DNA of 50,197 nucleotides. Origin: Pseudomonas sp. RIT-562. Its GTDB lineage: Bacteria > Pseudomonadota > Gammaproteobacteria > Pseudomonadales > Pseudomonadaceae. Positions 1 through 7,599 of this stretch are shown here, piece after piece. The stretch lies in assembly GCF_026241895.1 (NCBI RefSeq), contig NZ_JAPJIV010000033.1, positions 1 through 50,197 on the forward strand. Reading direction: 5' to 3'. Both the position numbers and the translations under genes were made by a program. The notes under the pieces were generated by a model. It searched no databases, was not told the DNA's origin, and was given only the letters and a program-made list of their open reading frames with translations. Each line of letters opens with the position of its first letter. The first letter of the stretch is position 1.

Positions 1-73
1 GTTTTACGGGCAGCTATGCTGACTGGTGTGATTGATAGTTCGACTCGATTTTTGAAGTGGGTCGGAGGGACGA

Positions 74-466
74 ATGAATCTTGAGGGCCTAGCCGAACTG
101 CTTTCCGGTGGCGAAAAACTACCTGGATGTGAGCTAGCTCATTCAGACGCCTTGGCACTGGTCGGATTTTACTTCCCTGGACGCGCCTATTGTCTAGTCG
201 CTGACTGGACAGTGGTTGATATAGCGGTCTCCCCCCGTCAGTTAAACGCCGTTGCTAGAAGAGGAGTCACTCCTACTTTGGTCAACGCTTTATGTGTTAT
301 CCACGATAGCAAAGGACGTTTCCCTCGCGGTCACTGGGTAAGAACTTCATTGGGGGTTTCGTTCACCCATGATTGCCTGTTCGAGACAAAAAACACCGTT
401 TATGTGTTGATGGGACCCGGTCGAAGGGTACGAACAGACCTGGACGTCGCGCAGAGCCTGTACTGA
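74..466 (+). CDS. DUF6957 family hypothetical protein
   Basis: A 130-residue cytoplasmic protein with no signal peptide or membrane segment. The pattern GCELAHSDALALV, FPGRAYCLVADWTVVDIAVS and VYVLMGPGRRVR matches what I recall of the DUF6957 family, a small pseudomonad family of unknown function. The start is supported by a strong GGAGGGACGA ribosome binding site just upstream. It stands alone: the next gene is about 280 bases away. No function can be assigned; the family name is from memory of its conserved layout. Confidence 0.75.
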   Translation: MNLEGLAELLSGGEKLPGCELAHSDALALVGFYFPGRAYCLVADWTVVDIAVSPRQLNAVARRGVTPTLVNALCVIHDSKGRFPRGHWVRTSLGVSFTHDCLFETKNTVYVLMGPGRRVRTDLDVAQSLY

Positions 467-749
467 AAGTCACTGGTGCGCAATGTGGCAGTCATCGACG
501 TTCAGCGTTTTAGGTTTCGTCCGCCTCAGCCATCCCTATATTTTTCCGGTGCTTACCAAGACTTAGTGTTGGCCACGTATCAGCAATCGCCCCCTAGAAC
601 TTGGCTTGATAGGGGGTAGCCTGTCTACTTCAGAGGAGCCGAGCGGCGTGCTTGCTATAATTCAAACGAATGGTTCACACCCCCAGAATCCTCGGCGATG
701 GCGGTTGGTTTTCTAAGGTTAAGCGCAAATTCTAGCGGAGTGGCAACAC
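467..749 (+). promoter_or_regulatory. Intergenic region with hairpin and extended -10 promoter
   Basis: There is no gene here. A hairpin with 7-bp arms (CCCCCTA at 590-596 and TAGGGGG at 610-616, 13-base loop) lies ahead of an extended -10 element TGCTATAAT at 653-661. The -10 probably serves the BPSL0761-type gene at 750. The hairpin lacks a T-run, so it is not a convincing terminator for the upstream gene. Confidence 0.4.
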
Positions 750-1007
750 ATGACTATGCCCTGCGAGCGTACCCGGAGTATCGTCCAAACAGGCGAGTTC
801 TTGCGTGAGCTGTCCAGAGATCAGACTCTCCCAGAATCTGTTCGTCAGCAGGCAAAACGCCTCCTGCGGCATTACCCAGAACCATGGGTGATCTTTGGGA
901 TCGGCTCCTTCGAAGAGCTGCTTCAAACAAAGGGTCCGAGCGATCCAACGCGAGAGTTCGCGATAGTGGTCCACACTCCCCAGTTGAGCTCCAGCACTGA
1001 CGGATAA
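750..1007 (+). CDS. BPSL0761 family protein
   Basis: An 85-residue protein beginning MTMPCERTRSIVQTGEFLREL and continuing to a QQAKRLLRHYP segment, the conserved opening of the BPSL0761 family of small proteobacterial proteins of unknown function. It is soluble, with no export signal. The last third (from about residue 46) does not follow the family layout I remember, so the C-terminus may be divergent or frameshifted. An extended -10 element about 90 bases upstream fits a monocistronic transcript. Two antisense reading frames overlap it and are not credible. Confidence 0.65.
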   Translation: MTMPCERTRSIVQTGEFLRELSRDQTLPESVRQQAKRLLRHYPEPWVIFGIGSFEELLQTKGPSDPTREFAIVVHTPQLSSSTDG

Positions 1008-1291
1008 GGCTGGAAAAACTTCCTCAGACTGAGTCTATGATAGAGACCATGGTCTGTGGCAATCCGCGATGGTGCTGTCCGCGCTTCAACGCTCCGACCC
1101 TCGTGTTGATGAACGGCATAGATTCTTATGCTGTATGCATGTACAGTTAATGGGTTCTTGCGGCCTTACTCATTGCCTAAGTGTTGAAGCCCTTAGGCGG
1201 TGTCATGTGCCGAGATAAGCCCTGAAGTTTGTTGGGTAAGGTGTTATTTTCAGTGATTCCATATTGATACTATCGGAACGGAATTCGACCT
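1008..1291. other. Intergenic, no gene seen
   Basis: This holds a perfect 12-bp palindrome (AGACCATGGTCT, about 1046-1057) and low-information sequence before the nucleoid-protein gene. A weak CGGAA near 1280 may be that gene's ribosome binding site. I see no RNA gene or terminator. Confidence 0.35.
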
Positions 1292-2425
1292 ATGATCACA
1301 CTGAAAACTGCCATTATTCACAGCTTCAAGAAGCTGGCCAAGACCAGCTTTATCTCCGAGGTGGTCAAGAAGGATGTGGCGCTCGATACTGAAAATCCTG
1401 CGTTGCATTTTCTGGTCAATGGCATCCACGGCCTCATCGGCAAAGAAGGCAACAGCGTGGTCTATGGACAGTTTGCCAATGATGACCGTCAGGGGCCGTT
1501 TCCAGAGCGCTTCACCGCGTTCGTAGAAGTACAAGATGATGAAGCGCAATTTATCGACTTGACCCACTTGGCAATGGACCAACTGGTGGAGCAAGCCGGT
1601 AATCAAGTCTTGTCGACTGGTGGACACATCCTTTGCGCCCAGTACACCTCGGGCGCAACCGACTTTTTCCTGGTCGCCAGCATGAAGGAGCGCGGTGGTA
1701 TTCAGCTGGACGAAAACTATGTGCCGAAGGAAATTCAAGAGGTCGATCTCAACAAGGTTCAGCAGGCCGCCAGGATCAACTTGGCTAGCTTCGTGGCCAT
1801 AAAGGCTATGGCTGCTGCGGCCGCTGCTGCGCCTGAGCAGGATGAGGATGACGCGGAGGATGAAGTGGATTCAACCTACCTGTGCTTCATCAGCCGCGGC
1901 CGTGATAGTCAGGCATCTGACTATTTCATTTCTGCACTGGGTTGTGCGAAAGGAGTGGCCTCCGGACGCGCTACCAAAAATGCCATTGATAACGTTGCCC
2001 GGTTTTTTCGCGACAACAAAGCGTTAAAAAGCTTTGGTTATAAGGCCAAAGAGGCGGTGATCAAATATCTGGAGGAGCAGTTGGCCGCAGGTAAGTCCGC
2101 ACGCCTGGACGCCATCTGCCACGTCGCTGTCGCACACGTACCCGCTGACTTAGTGGATGAAATCGTTGGGCTGAAAGACTATTTGAATAGTGAGAAACAT
2201 AAGGTGCCGGACGACTTTACGGTCAATGCGAAATCGCTGAAAGAGAAGACCCGTATCAAGGGGGACGCTGCTAACTGGTCGTTGCAATTCGAGCGTGGAG
2301 CGTTAGGTAAGGATCCGGCCGCAGACGTTTACTATGATGAGGGACGGAAGAAGTTGACCCTGTCCAATCTGACTGCCGAACTGGTTGGTGTGATCGAGAA
2401 AGAATTGCTGGCTAGGGCTGGCTAA
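1292..2425 (+). CDS. Nucleoid-associated protein, NdpA/YejK-like
   Basis: A 377-residue protein with the full layout of the 37-kDa nucleoid-associated family (YejK/NdpA, PF04245). It has an N-terminal segment with FVNGIHGL-type spacing, a FFLVASMKERGGIQLD block near residue 140, a low-complexity alanine/acidic linker near residues 170-192, and a C-terminal NWSLQFERG segment. Members bind DNA and are found both as chromosomal nucleoid proteins and as parts of accessory operons. The linker (a run of Ala followed by EQDEDDAEDE) marks it as an accessory paralogue rather than the housekeeping copy. It is 2 bases ahead of the interrupted membrane-protein gene, so the two are almost certainly co-transcribed. 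The pairing suggests a two-gene accessory, perhaps defensive, unit; that is inference. Confidence 0.85.
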   Translation: MITLKTAIIHSFKKLAKTSFISEVVKKDVALDTENPALHFLVNGIHGLIGKEGNSVVYGQFANDDRQGPFPERFTAFVEVQDDEAQFIDLTHLAMDQLVEQAGNQVLSTGGHILCAQYTSGATDFFLVASMKERGGIQLDENYVPKEIQEVDLNKVQQAARINLASFVAIKAMAAAAAAAPEQDEDDAEDEVDSTYLCFISRGRDSQASDYFISALGCAKGVASGRATKNAIDNVARFFRDNKALKSFGYKAKEAVIKYLEEQLAAGKSARLDAICHVAVAHVPADLVDEIVGLKDYLNSEKHKVPDDFTVNAKSLKEKTRIKGDAANWSLQFERGALGKDPAADVYYDEGRKKLTLSNLTAELVGVIEKELLARAG

Positions 2426-2427
2426 GA

Positions 2428-3690
2428 ATGTTTTCCAATGTGGTAGCTCTCTACCGTACCCTCGGAGCGCCCACCATTGAGGATGGGGTCATCCGCTATC
2501 AGGGGAGGCCAACGCCCGACATTATCGGTGCGTTGCGAATGTGTGATGACCTGCCCGCAGCTTATGGCAAGTTCGAGCATTGCTCTGAAGAAGCTGACTC
2601 TCTCGATATTGAGTTTCGCTTGCCATCGAACGAGTCGGGCCGGTTCTACGCGAACTTAGGCGAGTTTGTCGCTCGCAATGGCTCATTGGGCAAGGGCCAA
2701 TTTCCGAGCAACGTGTACATTGTTGAGCTCAGTTGGGCGGATAGTGATGACACCGAACCTTCGGCGATTAAGGCGCTCAGGCGCGTCTGCCGGATGATCG
2801 AGCTGCTTGCACTGCTAGCGATCGGCGTCGACAAAGACAGCAGTCCAGATGGTTATAACCTGTTTTTTGCCTTGCCTCCCGATGGGGCTAAGCCTCCGAG
2901 AACTTTTCTGTTGCCTACCCAGGTTGACGTCAAGGTTCTTGACTATGAGCTCAACCACCTGAGTTTGTTGGAAGAAATACTCAATCGAAAAAACGAAAAC
3001 AAGGCGCACCTCTCCGAACGAAAATTGATGATTCGGATGGCGGTGGCGAGCGTCATCGAGAAGTTTGAGAGCGAGCCGAATCTGTTCTTGGTGATCGTGC
3101 GGGAGTGGCGGGAGGTCCTCGCCACGTACCGTGCGAATCTGCAAACCTACGTCTATAGCTTCTCGTTTTAGCGGGCCCGGCGCGAGGTGGCCCAGGCTGA
3201 AATCGACTATGGCACTAAGCTTAGTGGAGTACTGGGCGACATCGCGGGCAAGATGCTTGCCCTGCCGATATCGTTAGCGGGTCTGGTCGTGCTGGAGAAA
3301 ACAACCTCAAAATTCGAAGGTTTTATTCTTGTCCTTGGGCTAGCAGTGGTCTCTGTGGTTCTGCTTGCGATCCTGCACAATCAAATGCTGCAAACAGAGC
3401 GCCTGCTACACAGTTTCAATGTCATCTTCGATGATTTTAAGGACAAGATAAAAACCTATCCCCCAAAACTTCAGGGCTTGCTCAGGATCACCATCGACCA
3501 GGTCGACAAGCAGGGCCGAACGCTAACCAGGACCTTTCGCTTGCTGAAGGGGCTGTCCTTGCTGCCAATCGTCGGGGCCTTGCTGCTGGCCGCGATAAAA
3601 TACTGGGATGGTTTCGTATGGCTATTGATGACCATCCTGTCGATCGTGTTTTCCGCGCTCAACGTAGCCCCGAACTTTCTCAGCCCGTAA
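2428..3690 (+). pseudogene. Membrane-protein gene interrupted by in-frame TAG
   Basis: Two reading frames (2428-3171, 247 aa; 3187-3690, 167 aa from a GTG) are one gene: both lie in the same frame and are separated only by a TAG at 3169-3171. Reading through gives a protein of about 420 residues. The helix leading into the stop (YRANLQTYVYSFSF) continues smoothly as RARREVAQAEIDYGTKL after it, and the stop is one base from GAG (Glu). The N-terminal half is soluble with no recognised domain. The C-terminal half has membrane segments near residues 276-314 (ALPISLAGLVVL and FILVLGLAVVSVVLLAIL) and near the end (LPIVGALLLAAI, FVWLLMTILSIVF). It is probably inactivated, or expressed as a truncated soluble piece plus a separately started membrane piece. 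I do not recognise the family. Confidence 0.7.
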
Positions 3691-3751
3691 AGGCTTTGCC
3701 TCATTTCTATGGAAAATTTTAAGGTGAAATAGGATTAGTAAGTTCAAACTG

Positions 3752-3952
3752 TTGAATAATGATCCACGCTGCCTACAATTGATCGAGGAAAAAATTTATG
3801 CTCGCAACAAACAGATGGCAGCTGAGCACGCAGCATCCTCAACGGAGCTGGAGCGTGCGGCGGTTTTCATAAAGGCTGCGCTTTGCAGGAAATCTGGCTT
3901 ATCCCTCGGCCACGTCGTTTTCAATCGCTCAGTGATGAACGTTAAGAGATGA
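3752..3952 (+). CDS. Small hypothetical protein, TTG start
   Basis: A 66-residue frame from a TTG with only a weak ribosome binding site. Its stop overlaps the next start by four bases (ATGA), the main argument that it is real. The sequence is helical and charged (QLIEEKIYARNKQMAAEHAA) with no known domain. It could be an N-terminally truncated remnant. Confidence 0.35.
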   Translation: MNNDPRCLQLIEEKIYARNKQMAAEHAASSTELERAAVFIKAALCRKSGLSLGHVVFNRSVMNVKR

Positions 3953-4368
3953 AAACCCACCATTTGAAACTCCTGAGGCCATCACAGTTGGCAGTCAGCA
4001 GGAGCTTGCCACGTAGTCTACGTAATGAAGGTCCCGCGTCTTACATTAGCGACGAGAAATCCCAGATGAGCGTTGAACTGAATGAGGAGGATATGCGCTT
4101 GGCGCTATTCGGCTCCCCAAAACAATCCGACCCCGTAGTACTCGCAAAGCCGCAGCCGAGTCCAACGTCCCGACTAAACTCTAAACCGCTATCACTGAAG
4201 CTGAGGGTGACACTGCACGTTACCAAGGACTTCGAAGGCGACGTGAGCGTGTTCATTTATGATGCGAACACGCTGAGTACTCTTATCGCGGAACAAGAGG
4301 CTAAAAAAGAAGCTAAAAAAAAGAAATTCAAATATTTCGATGTGGTCTCGGTCAAACCCATCCAGTAA
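3949..4368 (+). CDS. Hypothetical genomic-island protein
   Basis: A 139-residue soluble protein in three parts: a basic N-terminal tail; a middle with SVELNEEDMRLALFGSP followed by a Pro/Ser linker; and a C-terminal block SLKLRVTLHVTKDFEG, FIYDANTLSTLIAEQEAKKE that ends in a lysine-rich helix and FDVVSVKPIQ. I recognise the layout as a pseudomonad accessory-region hypothetical but know no function. The ATGA overlap with the preceding small frame suggests translational coupling. A weak AT-rich hairpin near 4533 may end its transcript. Confidence 0.6.
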   Translation: MKTHHLKLLRPSQLAVSRSLPRSLRNEGPASYISDEKSQMSVELNEEDMRLALFGSPKQSDPVVLAKPQPSPTSRLNSKPLSLKLRVTLHVTKDFEGDVSVFIYDANTLSTLIAEQEAKKEAKKKKFKYFDVVSVKPIQ

Positions 4369-4532
4369 CTATCGTGTCGTTAAAGAGCGTGCTTCATTGC
4401 ACTGCTCTTGCTCCCTATGCAATACCACTGACCAGCCAGTTGTTTTCTTGCAGACATTCGTTTGCATGTAACTTGACCAGTATGCGCCGTAATAGGGACT
4501 GGCTGATAAAGTCCAAAAGCAACAACTCCAGC

Positions 4533-4556
4533 AGTATTAAAAAATACTCGGTTTTT
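4533..4556 (+). terminator. Weak AT-rich terminator-like hairpin
   Basis: AGTATT (4533-4538) and AATACT (4543-4548) pair around an AAAA loop and are followed within three bases by a run of six T. The stem is short and AT-rich, so it is weak. Confidence 0.35.
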
Positions 4557-4930
4557 TGAACAAGCGGATGGGGAACTCCACAACACTACATCCGGAATAT
4601 TTCCGCTATTGCTATCCCATTTTGGTTAGCGGCCACCGCCTTCCGGGTACAGCTATTACCGCATCCCAACTTGACCGCGGTCACTGCTTGAATCATATAA
4701 AGCTGTGTGATGGTCAGATTGGTCAGGTGAGCCAAAAATCTAAACGATCTCGGTTCGACTTCACTGTGACGATGCATCGAGAACTGATTTCAGCTCCTGA
4801 GCATGCGCACTTTCAGGTGTGGATTCGTGCTGCTGGTTAAGAGAATTCCTGAGAAAAGCCCTAGTAAAGGTAGAGCCACCCATCGGTTGGGAGCATGCCG
4901 CAAAAGTTAATTTTGAAAAAACAGGCGAAC

Positions 4931-4990
4931 ATTACAGAATTGTAATTTTTCAATCATCTCCCCGTTATCTTCAAATTGCAACGATACAAG
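4931..4990 (+). promoter_or_regulatory. Metal-regulon dyad, copy a (porin promoter)
   Basis: A perfect dyad ATTACA-GAAT-TGTAAT at 4931-4946 is followed by TTTTCAATCATC and GTTATCTTCAAATTG, then a -10-like GATAC at 4983-4987. The same arrangement recurs at six other places in the window. The position upstream of the porin gene suggests that a CzcR-type regulator activates it. The assignment to CzcR is inference. Confidence 0.6.
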
Positions 4991-5080
4991 TCGGCGACGA
5001 TACGGGAGCAGAAACTGCTCCCGTAAACAATAATTCCAGCCGAAGAGCTTTCTAGTTCTGCCGAACCTAAGGAGTGATTA

Positions 5081-6406
5081 ATGGATAACAATACGAAATT
5101 TTCGATGGCCGCTTTGGCGTTGGTTGTCAGTTCTGGGCCTTCTATAGTGTTTGCGGAGGAAAAGACTGGGGGGTTTATCGAAGACAGCAGCCTTACCGTG
5201 CTCAATCGAAATTTCTACTTCAATCGTGATCATCGTAACGGTCAATCAAGCCCCACGGGCAATGGCTACTCCGAAGCTTGGTCGCATGCGATTATCAGTA
5301 AGTTCGAATCCGGGTTTACCCAAGGCACTGTAGGCGTGGGCGTCGACGCTTTCGCGATGATCGGTTTGAAGCTTGATACGGGTGACGGTCGTAACGGCGG
5401 TCGTAGTTCATTCGATGTGCTACCTGTCAATGGCGACGGCGAAGCTCGAGATGAATACACGAAAGTCGGTGGCGCGGCAAAAGTTCGCGCTTTTGACACT
5501 GTGGTGAAAGTAGGTGATGTATTTCCCGCCAACCCTGTCGTGGCTTCTGGCGACTCAAGGCTTTTACCGGAAAGTTTCCGTGGTGTGACCGCTACCAATA
5601 CCAGCATCGAAGGGCTGACAGTTCAGGGTGGTCGCCTGCATGCTATGAGTCAACCAGTCTCCAGCAATATGCGCGACAACTTCGCAACCTTCTATGCAGG
5701 CCCAGTTAACTCACCTTGGGTCGGCTATTTTGGTGGCGACTACAATGTGAATAAGAATATTATCGTTAGTCTTTACTCCAGTCGTCTCAAAGACGCCTGG
5801 AATCAATACTATGCTGGCACCGGGTTGAACTACTCCTTCTCTGATGAGCTTTCCGTATTCGGCGGTGTGAATTACTACAAGGCCGTTGACGAAGGGAAAA
5901 AACTGCTGGGCGAGTTCGACAACAATATTTGGAGCGCTAAGGTTGGCGTGAAGTATGGCGCACACTCACTTGCACTTTCTCACCAGCGAAATAATGGTAA
6001 CGACGACTTCGACTATCTGCGTCAGTCGGATTCCATCTTTCTCGACAACTCAATCCAGTACAGCGACTTCAACTCGCCAAAAGAACGTTCATGGATGGTG
6101 CGTTACGACCTCGACATGAGCTCGTATGGTGTACCTGGCTTGTCGTTTATGACACGTTATGGTCGTGGCACCGACGCCGACTACTCCAACGCCAACGCCA
6201 CATACATGCGGCGCGATGCGGATGGAAACCCGTTGACCGATCAGAAACGTTGGGAGCGCGACATCGAAGTAAAATACGTCGTTCAGACAGGCTCCTTGAA
6301 AGATATGTCCTTCCGCTTGCGACAAATGAACACCCGTGCAACCGCGTTTGAGTCTGATTTGGATGAAGTCCGTGTGATCGTTGAGTACCCACTAGCGATT
6401 CTGTAA
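5081..6406 (+). CDS. OprD-family outer membrane porin
   Basis: A 441-residue substrate-specific porin of the pseudomonad OprD (Occ) family. These are 18-strand outer-membrane barrels taking up amino acids, dipeptides or carboxylates. A signal peptide covers about residues 1-25 (ALALVVSSGPSIVFA). The mature part opens with GGFIEDSSLTVLNRNFYFNRD, the typical OprD start, and has QGTVGVGVDAFAMIGLKLD, a VKVGDVFPANPVVASGDSRLLPESFRG block and alternating barrel strands, ending in VIVEYPLAIL with a hydrophobic terminus. An AAGGAGTGATTA ribosome binding site fixes the start. A metal-regulon dyad lies about 100-150 bases upstream and a strong terminator follows. In P. aeruginosa OprD is known to respond inversely to zinc through CzcR; whether this paralogue is activated or repressed cannot be read from sequence. 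The substrate is unknown. Confidence 0.9.
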   Translation: MDNNTKFSMAALALVVSSGPSIVFAEEKTGGFIEDSSLTVLNRNFYFNRDHRNGQSSPTGNGYSEAWSHAIISKFESGFTQGTVGVGVDAFAMIGLKLDTGDGRNGGRSSFDVLPVNGDGEARDEYTKVGGAAKVRAFDTVVKVGDVFPANPVVASGDSRLLPESFRGVTATNTSIEGLTVQGGRLHAMSQPVSSNMRDNFATFYAGPVNSPWVGYFGGDYNVNKNIIVSLYSSRLKDAWNQYYAGTGLNYSFSDELSVFGGVNYYKAVDEGKKLLGEFDNNIWSAKVGVKYGAHSLALSHQRNNGNDDFDYLRQSDSIFLDNSIQYSDFNSPKERSWMVRYDLDMSSYGVPGLSFMTRYGRGTDADYSNANATYMRRDADGNPLTDQKRWERDIEVKYVVQTGSLKDMSFRLRQMNTRATAFESDLDEVRVIVEYPLAIL

Positions 6407-6412
6407 TACCTG

Positions 6413-6447
6413 AACGGGATAATTCGTTCTTCACGAATATCCCGTTT
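6413..6447 (+). terminator. Terminator of the porin gene
   Basis: AACGGGAT (6413-6420) pairs with ATCCCGTT, with an inner ATTCGT/ACGAAT stem, and is followed by a T-rich tract. It lies 7 bases after the porin stop. Confidence 0.8.
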
Positions 6448-6458
6448 TCGCTAGAAAG

Positions 6459-6515
6459 ATTTCAAAAATGTAATTTTTCAATCATCTTCATGTTAACTTG
6501 AATTGCTTATAGTGA
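6459..6515 (+). promoter_or_regulatory. Metal-regulon dyad, copy b (sRNA promoter)
   Basis: ATTTCAAAAATGTAAT (6459-6474) is a degenerate copy of the dyad. It is followed by TTTTCAATCATCT, identical to the stretch after copy a, then GTTAACTTGAATTG and a -10 TTATAGT at 6508-6514. No protein gene lies downstream on this strand, only the candidate small RNA. Confidence 0.55.
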
Positions 6516-6520
6516 GTGGG

Positions 6521-6687
6521 AGTTAATAGGAATCTAGCTAGCGCATCTGGTTGGAGTCCTATAGACAAGTAGCTAGTATGTGAAAATCTGAAACTCATCG
6601 CTGTTCAGTTAAAAGCTCCAAGCTCACCTTTAGAAGCTCCTTTGGAAAAAGGTGAATTTTTAAGACGTCCCTCGGGGCGTCTTTTTT
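6521..6687 (+). ncRNA. Candidate metal-responsive small RNA
   Basis: About 165 bases lie between a promoter resembling the porin promoter (copy b, -10 at 6508) and a strong Rho-independent terminator at 6662-6687 (stem AAGACGTCCC/GGGGCGTCTT followed by T6). No reading frame with a ribosome binding site lies within it. An internal stem TCACCTTT (6624-6631) pairs with AAAGGTGA (6648-6655). The layout of promoter, short structured body and terminator is that of a bacterial trans-acting sRNA. The targets and the actual 5' end are unknown. Confidence 0.5.
6662..6687 (+). terminator. Rho-independent terminator of the candidate sRNA
   Basis: A ten-pair stem (one G-U) with a two-base loop is followed by six T. 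It belongs to the plus-strand transcript starting near 6521; no protein gene on this strand could use it. Confidence 0.8.
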
Positions 6688-6711
6688 ATGACCGTTAAAA
6701 CACGAGCATAT

Positions 6712-6756
6712 AAAAAACGCCCGATACCTCTAAGTATTGAGGTTAATCGAGCGTTA
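6712..6756 (-). terminator. Terminator of the first DUF2790 gene
   Basis: Read on the minus strand, AACGCTCGAT, ACCTC, GAGGT and ATCGGGCGTT form a long hairpin followed by a T-run. It lies about 30 bases after the minus-strand gene ending at 6784. Confidence 0.75.
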
Positions 6757-6783
6757 TAAATCCCTCTGACAGCAGCATAGCTG

Positions 6784-7116
6784 CTAGCCGCCTCGTTTAC
6801 GACACTCTCCAGCCACAGTGTACCTAATTGTATTTAGCTGTCCTTTTGAATCTTCATAGGTCATTGCGGCGGGCACCACTGCGCAGACTTTTGCAGGCCG
6901 CACCACACTGATAACCTTCACAACATCCACCTTCATCCCGTACTCGTATTCTTTCGACACAGGGGCGCTTTTCCCCTGGCTAATTGCATACTGCTCCATG
7001 GCTTTAGCATTCGCCACCATCATCTTTTCAAAGGCTTTGTCTCCTCCCCCTTCCGCCAGTACGAGAGAGGATAACGTCAGAGCTCCAGCGAAAGTAATAA
7101 TACTCATGAACTTCAT
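6784..7116 (-). CDS. DUF2790 family small secreted protein
   Basis: A 110-residue protein with a signal peptide (about residues 1-21, ending SLVLA) and a mature DUF2790 domain. The segments YEYGMKVDVVKVISVVRPAK and CAVVPAAMTYEDSKGQLNTIRYTV plus two cysteines are the family hallmarks. DUF2790 proteins are small periplasmic pseudomonad proteins often next to metal- or phosphate-responsive genes; their biochemical role is not established. The mature N-terminus (EGGGDKAFEKMMVANAKAMEQY) is nearly repeated in the next gene upstream (7259-7456), so the two arose by duplication. A dyad promoter (copy c) and its own terminator make it a single-gene transcript. Confidence 0.85.
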   Translation of the reverse strand: MKFMSIITFAGALTLSSLVLAEGGGDKAFEKMMVANAKAMEQYAISQGKSAPVSKEYEYGMKVDVVKVISVVRPAKVCAVVPAAMTYEDSKGQLNTIRYTVAGECRKRGG

Positions 7117-7144
7117 ATTTAGTACCTCATATATTAACTGTTAC

Positions 7145-7200
7145 AAGGATATCAATTCGAACATTGCGATGGCGTGGCGGCTAGGTTACGAATGTGTAAT
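7145..7200 (-). promoter_or_regulatory. Metal-regulon dyad, copy c
   Basis: On the minus strand, ATTACACATTCGTAAC (7185-7200) is followed downstream by ATGTTCGAATTGATATCC, whose TTCGAATTGATA core is shared with copy d. It lies about 70-85 bases upstream of the DUF2790 start at 7116. Confidence 0.5.
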
Positions 7201-7208
7201 AAAGCCGT

Positions 7209-7246
7209 AAAAAAAACCGCCGCCGGAAACCGGAAGCGGTTTTTTA
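7209..7246 (-). terminator. Terminator of the small secreted protein gene
   Basis: On the minus strand, AAAACCGC and GCGGTTTT with inner TTCCGG/CCGG pairing form a GC-rich hairpin followed by eight T, about 13 bases after the stop at 7259. Confidence 0.8.
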
Positions 7247-7258
7247 TACGCAGTACTA

Positions 7259-7456
7259 CTACATTTTACCTGTCTCATCTTTAGCATCACTTGAAACCAC
7301 GGGAACGCTCTTCCCTTCTCTAGCAACATATGCCTCCATTGCCACATCTCGCGCCGCCATCATTTTTTCGAAGGTTCTGTCCCCCCCACCTTCGGCTAAA
7401 GCAACTGAAGAAAGGATTAAAGCACCCGCAAGAGCGCAGATTTGAGCAATTTTCAT
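7259..7456 (-). CDS. Small secreted protein, DUF2790-like N-terminus only
   Basis: A 65-residue protein with a signal peptide (about residues 1-21). The mature start EGGGDRTFEKMMAARDVAME closely matches the neighbouring DUF2790 protein, but it ends after about 44 mature residues, before the conserved core. Either it is a truncated paralogue or it represents a small independent peptide class. It has its own dyad promoter (copy d) and terminator, so it is a separately regulated unit between the DUF2790 gene and czcA. No function is known; co-regulation with czcCBA suggests a periplasmic role in metal handling (inference). Confidence 0.7.
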   Translation of the reverse strand: MKIAQICALAGALILSSVALAEGGGDRTFEKMMAARDVAMEAYVAREGKSVPVVSSDAKDETGKM

Positions 7457-7485
7457 ACTGACACCTCATATAGTTAACGCTAGTA

Positions 7486-7539
7486 GGGTATCAATTCGAA
7501 CCTATCAACACGGTGGCGCCAAGATTACAGATTCGTTAT
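7486..7539 (-). promoter_or_regulatory. Metal-regulon dyad, copy d
   Basis: On the minus strand, ATAACGAATCTGTAAT (7524-7539) is followed by GTTGATAGG and TTCGAATTGATACCC. GTTGATAGG is shared exactly with the czcC promoter (copy e). It lies 30-80 bases upstream of the gene starting at 7456. Confidence 0.6.
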
Positions 7540-7550
7540 GTAGCTCACAT

Positions 7551-7590
7551 AAAAAAGCCCACTATCGAATCTCGATAGTGGGCTTTTAAA
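7551..7590 (-). terminator. Terminator of czcCBA
   Basis: A perfect hairpin (AAAGCCCACTATCGA and TCGATAGTGGGCTTT) lies directly after the czcA stop and has T-rich sequence on both sides, so it may work in both directions. Confidence 0.85.
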
Positions 7591-7599
7591 ACTAAAGAA

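Larger units (their letters stand above)
4369..5080. other. Long intergenic region, no credible gene
   Basis: Several short frames cross this 712-base stretch, but none has a ribosome binding site or protein-like composition. It carries a possible terminator (4533-4556) and the metal-regulon dyad at 4931 in front of the porin gene. Confidence 0.5.

Noticed and set aside
4556..5055. Two short frames before the porin
   Set aside because: There are no start signals, and the second runs through the metal-regulon dyad. They are treated as chance frames.
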